A DNA stretch of 64,000 nucleotides, taken from assembly GCF_026625805.1 (NCBI RefSeq), contig NZ_CP113064.1:806001-870000 (forward strand). Direction: 5' to 3'. Position 1 is the stretch's first letter. Every line of letters starts with the position of its first letter. This document shows, one piece after another, positions 58,982-64,000 of the stretch. The notes under the pieces are model-generated. The model made no database searches, was not told where the DNA came from, and worked only from the letters and a program-made list of their open reading frames with translations. This stretch comes from Brevundimonas sp. SL130. GTDB taxonomy: Bacteria > Pseudomonadota > Alphaproteobacteria > Caulobacterales > Caulobacteraceae. A program made the translations under genes and the position numbers.

Positions 58982-60256
58982 ATGTCCGCTCCAGAGGCCA
59001 CAAAGCGCCAGGGTACGACCCTGGCCTTCGCCTATGTCACCACGCTCTTCTTCGCCTGGGGGTTCGCCACCTCGCTGATCGATCCGCTGATCGCGGCGGT
59101 GAAGCGGGTGTTCGATCTGAACAACGCCGAGGCCTTTCTGACGGCTTCCGCCTGGTTCATCGCCTACGGGCTGATGTCCCTGCCGGCGGCGGCGGTGCTG
59201 GGGCGACTGGGCTATAGCCGTTCGATCATCGGCGCCCTGATCGTCATGGTGGCGGGCTGTCTGATCGTGCCGGCCGCCACGGCCGCCGACTGGTATCCCG
59301 GCGTGCTGATCGCCCTGTTCGTGATCGCCTCGGGCGTCACCCTGCTACAGGTCGCGGCCAATCCGCTGGTCGCCGAACTGGGCAGCCGCAAGGGCGCGTC
59401 CAGCCGCCTGAACCTGTCGCAAGCCTTCAACTCCCTGGGCACCACGGTCGGTCCGTGGCTGGGTTCGCACGTCCTGCTGACGGGGGGCGTCTTCGCCGCC
59501 GGCGCCGTGATCACGGCCGCGACGCGCAGCCAGTCGTTGCGCAGCATCGATATGGCCTTCCTGGGCATGGGCGCCTTCTTCGCCGTCGTCGCCTTCTTCA
59601 TCTTCACCGCACGCAAGAAGATCAACGCCGCGGCCCCAGCGACGACCGAGGCGGTCTCGCCTCTGAAGGCCCTGTCCTCGCCCTGGGCGATCTTCGGCGC
59701 CCTGGCGATCTTCCTGTACGTCGGTTCGGAAGTGGCCATCGGCGGCATGCTGACCAACTTCCTGGAAAGCCCGGACATTCTGAACGCCCCCATCGAAACG
59801 GCGGGCAAGATGGTCGCCCTCTATTGGGGCGGCGCCATGGTCGGCCGGTTCATCGGCTCGTGGGTGCTGTCGCGGGTCTCGCCCGGCGTCGTCCTGGCTT
59901 GCTGCACCGTCGCCGCCGCCGCGCTCTGCCTGCTGGTCAGCCAGATCGGTGGACCGACGGCGGCCTATGCGGTCCTGTCCATCGGCCTGTTCAACTCGAT
60001 CATGTTCCCGACTATCTTCACCCTGACGCTGGAGCGCTCGACCGCGCCGACCTCGGCGACCTCGGGCCTGCTGGTCTTCGGCATCATCGGCGGCGCGCTT
60101 CTGCCCCAGGTGGCGGCCCGTATCGCCGACGTCGCCGGCGCGCTTCAGCCGGCCTTCCTGGTGCCTATGGCGGGCTATATCGGCCTGACGGTCTTCGCCA
60201 TCGCCTGCGTCCGCACCAAGGCCACGGCCGAGGTGACCACGACCGCCTCGCACTGA
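58982..60256 (+). CDS. Sugar MFS transporter (FucP/GluP type)
   Basis: A 424-residue proton-coupled sugar transporter with ~12 helices. FucP-family motifs: FFAWGFATSLIDPLIAAVKRVF, LLQVAANPLVAELGSRKGASSRLNLSQAFNSLGTTVGPWLG, YVGSEVAIGGMLTNFL, and YWGGAMVGRFIGSWVLSR. Family members move fucose, glucose, galactose or N-acetylglucosamine. It follows the TonB receptor on the same strand but after a terminator. Confidence 0.92.
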   Translation: MSAPEATKRQGTTLAFAYVTTLFFAWGFATSLIDPLIAAVKRVFDLNNAEAFLTASAWFIAYGLMSLPAAAVLGRLGYSRSIIGALIVMVAGCLIVPAATAADWYPGVLIALFVIASGVTLLQVAANPLVAELGSRKGASSRLNLSQAFNSLGTTVGPWLGSHVLLTGGVFAAGAVITAATRSQSLRSIDMAFLGMGAFFAVVAFFIFTARKKINAAAPATTEAVSPLKALSSPWAIFGALAIFLYVGSEVAIGGMLTNFLESPDILNAPIETAGKMVALYWGGAMVGRFIGSWVLSRVSPGVVLACCTVAAAALCLLVSQIGGPTAAYAVLSIGLFNSIMFPTIFTLTLERSTAPTSATSGLLVFGIIGGALLPQVAARIADVAGALQPAFLVPMAGYIGLTVFAIACVRTKATAEVTTTASH

Positions 60257-60278
60257 AGGCGGGTCATCGGACAAGACA

Positions 60279-60308
60279 AAGGGCGCGGAGGGCAACCTCC
60301 GCGCCCTT
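60279..60308. terminator. Bidirectional terminator
   Basis: A strong stem AAGGGCGCGGAGG/CCTCCGCGCCCTT between the convergent transporter and TetR genes; T-rich on the plus strand (CTTCTTCAT). Confidence 0.85.
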
Positions 60309-60324
60309 CTTCATGTCAGGGGGA

Positions 60325-60894
60325 TCAGCCGTCGATCAGGGACTGAAGAATGGGCGCCAGTCGGTCGCGCATCTTCTCGCACTCGGCCTGTTCGATGTTG
60401 AAACTGCCGCCGCCCAGTTCGCGGCTGACCGACATGCCCATGATGAAGCCCGCCAGCAGCCGTGCCCTCACCGTGGCGTTCGGCCCGCTGAGCCAGTCTT
60501 CCAGAGGGCCGAAGAATCGTTGGGTGCAACTGGTCTGCACCATCTCCGACGCCTTGGCCGAACCGATGGAGCGCAGCATGATCGACATGCCCTTCAGCTT
60601 CTCGGCCTTCTTGGGCTCGAAGACGATCTCATGCGCCACGCGCCGGCCGAAATCGGCCTTTTCGCCGGACATCAGGGCGCTGCCGTCGCCGCAGCTGTCC
60701 AGCGCGGCCAGGAACAGGTCGTCCTTGGATCCGAAATAGCGGCTGATCAGGGCCGCATCGACGCCGACGTCCCGGGCGATGTCGCGCATGCCCACGTCGT
60801 CATAGCTCTCGGCCGCGAATCTTTCGCGTGCAGCGTCAAGGATGGCCGAGCGCGTTGCAGCGGCGTTCCTCGGGCGGGAGCCGGGACATAACAA
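60325..60894 (-). CDS. TetR-family regulator of the RND operon
   Basis: A 189-residue repressor: TRSAILDAARERFAAESYDDVGMRDIARDVGVDAALISRYFGSKDDLFLAALD is the HTH with first core helices. The C-terminal ligand domain (~70-185) carries NATVRARLLAGFIMGMSVSRE. The start is TTG at 60894, with GGAG about 10 bp upstream; no better in-frame ATG exists. It is divergent from the RND efflux operon and probably represses it. Confidence 0.86.
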   Translation of the reverse strand: MLCPGSRPRNAAATRSAILDAARERFAAESYDDVGMRDIARDVGVDAALISRYFGSKDDLFLAALDSCGDGSALMSGEKADFGRRVAHEIVFEPKKAEKLKGMSIMLRSIGSAKASEMVQTSCTQRFFGPLEDWLSGPNATVRARLLAGFIMGMSVSRELGGGSFNIEQAECEKMRDRLAPILQSLIDG

Positions 60895-60939
60895 GGGGAC
60901 GAAACTCCACAGAACAATAACCGTAGATCACATATGGCT

Positions 60940-61000
60940 TTGTCAACGCCTGTTGACAAGCGTCACGACGCCCAGCATTAAGTCACCACGCGTTGACAAG
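60940..61000. promoter_or_regulatory. Operator and promoters between tetR and the RND operon
   Basis: Perfect inverted repeat TTGTCAAC (60940-60947) / GTTGACAA (60952-60959) with a 4-bp spacer, and a half site GTTGACAAG at 60992-61000. TTGACA boxes lie in both. It sits between the divergent starts at 60894 and 61065. Confidence 0.75.
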
Positions 61001-61064
61001 GCCGACTCCCCATCGGCCTCGGTCCGCACGACAGGGATTTACCTCCGACAGGGAGATTGCGCAG

Positions 61065-62273
61065 ATGCGCGGGCTGAAGATTGCGGCCGTGTCCGTCATG
61101 GTGACGGGTGCGCTATATGGTTGTTCCCCAAAGGCCGAAGGCCAGGCGCCCGGCGGCGCCCCGCCTGTGACAGTGGCCACGCCGCTGCGGCAGCAGGTGG
61201 TGGACTGGGACGAATTCACCGGTCGGTTCGAGGCGGTCGAGAGCGTGGACGTTCGCGCCCGCGTCGGCGGCTATGTCCAGGCCGTCCACTTCCGCGACGG
61301 TCAGATGGTCCAGAAGGGCCAGCTGCTGTTCACCCTGGACCCGCGTCCGGCCCAGGCCGCTCTGGCTCAGGCCCAGGCCCAGGTGGCGCAGATGCAGTCG
61401 CAGCTGACCCTGGCCCGCGCCAACCTGGCCCGCAGCGAGACCCTGCTGGCCTCGCAGGCGGTGTCCAAGGCCGAGTATGACGCCAACAAGGCCGCGGTCG
61501 ATGCGGCCGTGGCCAATATCGCCGCCGCCAATGCGGCCGTGCGGACGGCTCAACTGGATCTTGAATACACCCGTGTCACGGCGCCGACCTCGGGCCGCGT
61601 CTCGGATCGTCGCGTCGATCCGGGCAATCTGGTCGCGGGCGGCTCCTCGGCCGGCGACATCCTGACCACCATCATCTCGGGCGGTCCGATCCACTTCGTC
61701 TTCGACGGGTCGGAAGCGGTCCTGCTGAAATATCTGCGCGACGGCGGCGCCGCCAACGGCGCCCCGGTCCGCATCCGCCTGCAAGATGAAAGCGGCTTCT
61801 CCCGCACCGGCCGCCTGGACTTCTCGGACAATGCGCTGGACACGTCTTCGGGCGTCATCCGCATGCGCGCCATCGTCCCGAACGGCGACGGCTTCCTGCG
61901 TCCCGGCCTGTTCGGCCGCGCCCAGGTCGCGGGCGCCGGCTCCTACGACGCCCTGCTGGTGCCCGACACCGCCATCGGCACGGATCAGTCGCGCCGCATC
62001 GTCTCGGTCGTCAACGCCGACGGGTCGGTCACGGCCAAGCCCGTCCAGCTGGGGCCGATCGTCCAGGGTCTGCGTGTGATCAAGTCGGGCCTGGCCCCGA
62101 CCGACCGCGTGATCATCGCTGGTCTCCAGCGCGCCGCCCAGCCGGGCTCCAAGGTCACGCCCAAGAACGGCCGTATCGCCCCCGTCGCCGAACAGGCGTC
62201 GGACGCGCCGGTCACCCAGGCGGCGCCGGCTTCGACCGGTTCGTTCGCCAGCAGCTTCTCCACCGGCGACTAA
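61065..62273 (+). CDS. acrA: RND efflux periplasmic adaptor (AcrA/MexA-like)
   Basis: A 402-residue lipoprotein that bridges the RND pump and an outer-membrane channel. The lipobox Cys is at residue ~20 (ALYGCSPK). Domains follow in the usual order: an N-terminal beta-barrel part, lipoyl half (DVRARVGGYVQAVHFRDGQMVQKGQ), coiled-coil hairpin (ALAQAQAQVAQMQSQLTLAR ...), lipoyl half, then membrane-proximal barrel. The start at 61065 follows AGGGAGA. acrB starts 3 bp later. Confidence 0.93.
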   Translation: MRGLKIAAVSVMVTGALYGCSPKAEGQAPGGAPPVTVATPLRQQVVDWDEFTGRFEAVESVDVRARVGGYVQAVHFRDGQMVQKGQLLFTLDPRPAQAALAQAQAQVAQMQSQLTLARANLARSETLLASQAVSKAEYDANKAAVDAAVANIAAANAAVRTAQLDLEYTRVTAPTSGRVSDRRVDPGNLVAGGSSAGDILTTIISGGPIHFVFDGSEAVLLKYLRDGGAANGAPVRIRLQDESGFSRTGRLDFSDNALDTSSGVIRMRAIVPNGDGFLRPGLFGRAQVAGAGSYDALLVPDTAIGTDQSRRIVSVVNADGSVTAKPVQLGPIVQGLRVIKSGLAPTDRVIIAGLQRAAQPGSKVTPKNGRIAPVAEQASDAPVTQAAPASTGSFASSFSTGD

Positions 62274-62276
62274 GCC

Positions 62277-64000
62277 ATGAACATATCCCGCTTCTTCATC
62301 GACCGGCCGATCTTCGCGGCCGTGATCTCGGTGGTGATCACCATCATCGGCGTCTTCGCCTATCCGCTGCTGCCCCTGTCGCAGTATCCGGAGATCGCGC
62401 CGCCGACGATCACCATCAACGCCACCTATCCCGGCGCCTCGGCCGAGACCCTGGCTGAAACCGTCGCCGCCCCCATCGAGCAGGAGGTGAACGGCGTCGA
62501 GGACATGCTGTACATCACCTCCTCGTCCACCTCGGACGGGGCGGTGGCCATCACCGTCACCTTCCAGCCCGGCACCGACCTCGACGCCGCCCAGGTGCTG
62601 GTCCAGAACCGCGTCTCCCTGGCTGAACCCCGTCTTCCCGACGCGGTCCGCCAGACCGGCGTCGTGGTCAACAAGGCCGAGAGCGGCTTCCTGATGGTGC
62701 TGGGTCTGACCTCGCCCGACGGCTCGCTCAGCAACGACTATGTCGGCAACTACGGCAACTCGACCCTGCGGGACCGCCTGCTGCGGCTCGAGGGCGTGGG
62801 CGCGGTCCAGGTCTTCGGCGGCGGCAACTATTCGATGCGGATCTGGATCGACCCGGCCAAGGCGGCCGAGCGCAACCTGACCGGCCCCGACATCGTCGCC
62901 GCCCTTCAGGCCCAGAACGTCCAGGCCGCCGCCGGCTCGATCGGTCAGCCCCCGTTCGCGAACAACGCCTCGGCCTTCCAACTGCCGATCCAGGTTCAGG
63001 GGCGTCTGACCGATCCCGACCAGTTCTCCAACGTCGTCCTCAAGACCGACAGCGAAGGCCGCGTCACCTATCTGCGCGACGTGGCGCGGATCGAACTGGG
63101 CGCCCAGGATTACGGCATCCGCGGCTTCTTCGACGGCGAGCGCGGCGTCGGTCTGGCCATTGTTCAGCAGCCGGGGGCCAACGCCCTGGGCACCGCGGAA
63201 CGCGTCCTGGCCGAGGTCGAGGCCGTCCAGGCCGAACTGCCCGCCGGCATGAAGCTGTCCGTCCCCTATAACCCGACCGAATTCGTCGCCGCCTCGGTTG
63301 AGTCGGTTCAGCACACCCTGGTCGAGGCCGTCATCCTGGTCGTGATCGTGGTCATGATCTTCCTTCAGACCTGGCGCGCGGCCATCATTCCCATCGTGGC
63401 CATTCCGGTCGCCCTGGTCGGCACTTTCGCGGTGCAGCTGGCCCTGGGCTATTCGATCAACTCCCTGTCCCTGTTCGCCCTGGTCCTCGCCGTCGGCATC
63501 GTCGTCGATGACGCCATCGTCGTGGTCGAGAACGTGGAGCGGGCCATCAGCGAAGGCCTGTCTCCAAAGGAGGCCGCCTATCGATCGATGCAGGAGGTCT
63601 CCGGCGCCCTGATCGCCATCGGCCTGGTGCTGGTGTCGGTGTTCGTGCCCACCATGTTCGTGCCCGGCATTCCCGGCATCTTCTATCGCCAGTTCGCGGT
63701 GGTCATCGCCTCGGCCTCGGTCATCTCCCTGTTCGTGTCGCTGACCCTGTCGCCGGCCATGGCCGCCCTGCTGCTGAAGCCGCACAAGACGGACCACGAG
63801 AAGGCGCGCAAGCCGGGCGTCCTGGGCTCCGTCGTCTATTACGGCGGCTGGGCCGGGCGTAAGTTCAACGAGGGCTTCGACTGGCTGTCGGATCGCTACG
63901 GCCGTCTGACGGCGCGCCTGGTGCGCACCGTCGGCCTGGTCCTGATCATCTACGCCGGTCTGCTGGGCCTGACCGCCTGGCGTCTGGTCGACACGCCGTC
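62277..64000 (+). CDS. acrB: RND multidrug efflux permease (AcrB/HAE1), partial
   Basis: The N-terminal ~574 residues of an inner-membrane pump; the gene is cut by the right edge. It starts MNISRFFIDRPIFAAVISVV, the classic HAE1 N-terminus, then YPEIAPPTITINATYPGASAE. The proton-relay pair appears in VVDDAIVVVENVER (two Asp at about residues 411-412). With the adaptor and TetR it forms a drug or solvent efflux operon; an outer-membrane channel gene may lie beyond the edge. Confidence 0.96.
   Translation, partial: MNISRFFIDRPIFAAVISVVITIIGVFAYPLLPLSQYPEIAPPTITINATYPGASAETLAETVAAPIEQEVNGVEDMLYITSSSTSDGAVAITVTFQPGTDLDAAQVLVQNRVSLAEPRLPDAVRQTGVVVNKAESGFLMVLGLTSPDGSLSNDYVGNYGNSTLRDRLLRLEGVGAVQVFGGGNYSMRIWIDPAKAAERNLTGPDIVAALQAQNVQAAAGSIGQPPFANNASAFQLPIQVQGRLTDPDQFSNVVLKTDSEGRVTYLRDVARIELGAQDYGIRGFFDGERGVGLAIVQQPGANALGTAERVLAEVEAVQAELPAGMKLSVPYNPTEFVAASVESVQHTLVEAVILVVIVVMIFLQTWRAAIIPIVAIPVALVGTFAVQLALGYSINSLSLFALVLAVGIVVDDAIVVVENVERAISEGLSPKEAAYRSMQEVSGALIAIGLVLVSVFVPTMFVPGIPGIFYRQFAVVIASASVISLFVSLTLSPAMAALLLKPHKTDHEKARKPGVLGSVVYYGGWAGRKFNEGFDWLSDRYGRLTARLVRTVGLVLIIYAGLLGLTAWRLVDTP

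Noticed and set aside
61113..63797. An 894-codon frame antisense to the RND genes
   Set aside because: Same reasoning; acrA and acrB are clear on the plus strand.

Overview
The window is high-GC DNA with dense coding on both strands and no rRNA or tRNA gene that I could recognise. The gene set points to an alphaproteobacterium of the order Caulobacterales, most likely Brevundimonas or a close relative. The evidence is an aa3 cytochrome oxidase cluster near a PdeA-like GEDEF/EAL phosphodiesterase (an arrangement I recall from Caulobacter), a BigR-type sulfide operon, a TonB-dependent receptor beside an FucP-type sugar transporter, and many GC-rich palindromic repeats of the kind these genomes carry. 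The genus is inferred; no database search was possible.

Layout. 1-7.1 kb: an EF-hand protein, a methyltransferase, a small membrane-protein/XRE cassette, a DUF3298-like lipoprotein, ubiA, a possible 6S-like RNA, and a PadR-DUF1700-DUF2807 operon with its own operator. 7.3-12.3 kb: ctaC-ctaD-ctaB-coxF-ctaG, ending in a Nudix gene instead of the usual subunit III and SURF1 genes. 12.4-14.5 kb: an FMN reductase whose 3' end is duplicated around an unrelated small gene. 14.5-17.6 kb: a cold-shock protein, a GNAT acetyltransferase and PdeA. 17.6-20.2 kb: a persulfide detoxification cluster (metallo-hydrolase, BigR, rhodanese, TauE/SafE). 20.3-28.9 kb: a PP2C-kinase fusion, CheW, MarR, YqgE, a peroxiredoxin, an orphan Vsr nuclease, a hybrid kinase, pyrD and small metabolic genes. 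28.9-39.1 kb: a methyltransferase/gloB pair, phaB, an alcohol dehydrogenase, DUF72 coupled to ParDE, arogenate/prephenate dehydrogenase, dihydroorotase and a GT9 glycosyltransferase. 39.1-43.6 kb: two histidine-kinase genes, one lacking a visible ATPase domain, and gshA. 43.7-50.7 kb: a repeat-rich mobile zone with two IS5-type elements, a GIY-YIG nuclease gene bounded by perfect 31-bp inverted repeats, rsmE and two acyl-CoA dehydrogenases. 50.7-64 kb: a MerR regulator with tandem operators, DoxX, DUF2975/XRE, SelO, nhaA, a TonB receptor, a sugar transporter, and a TetR-controlled RND efflux operon cut by the right edge.

The most interesting structure is the set of palindromic repeats. One family (core CCCCGCGAAAGCGGGG) brackets the GIY-YIG gene as a compact 371-bp unit. 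Another (CTCTCCC/GGGAGAG hairpins) appears to be the target of both insertion sequences. A third is scattered at 14.3, 34.7 and 35.6 kb. The other recurrent theme is compact regulator plus membrane-protein cassettes preceded by clear palindromic operators.
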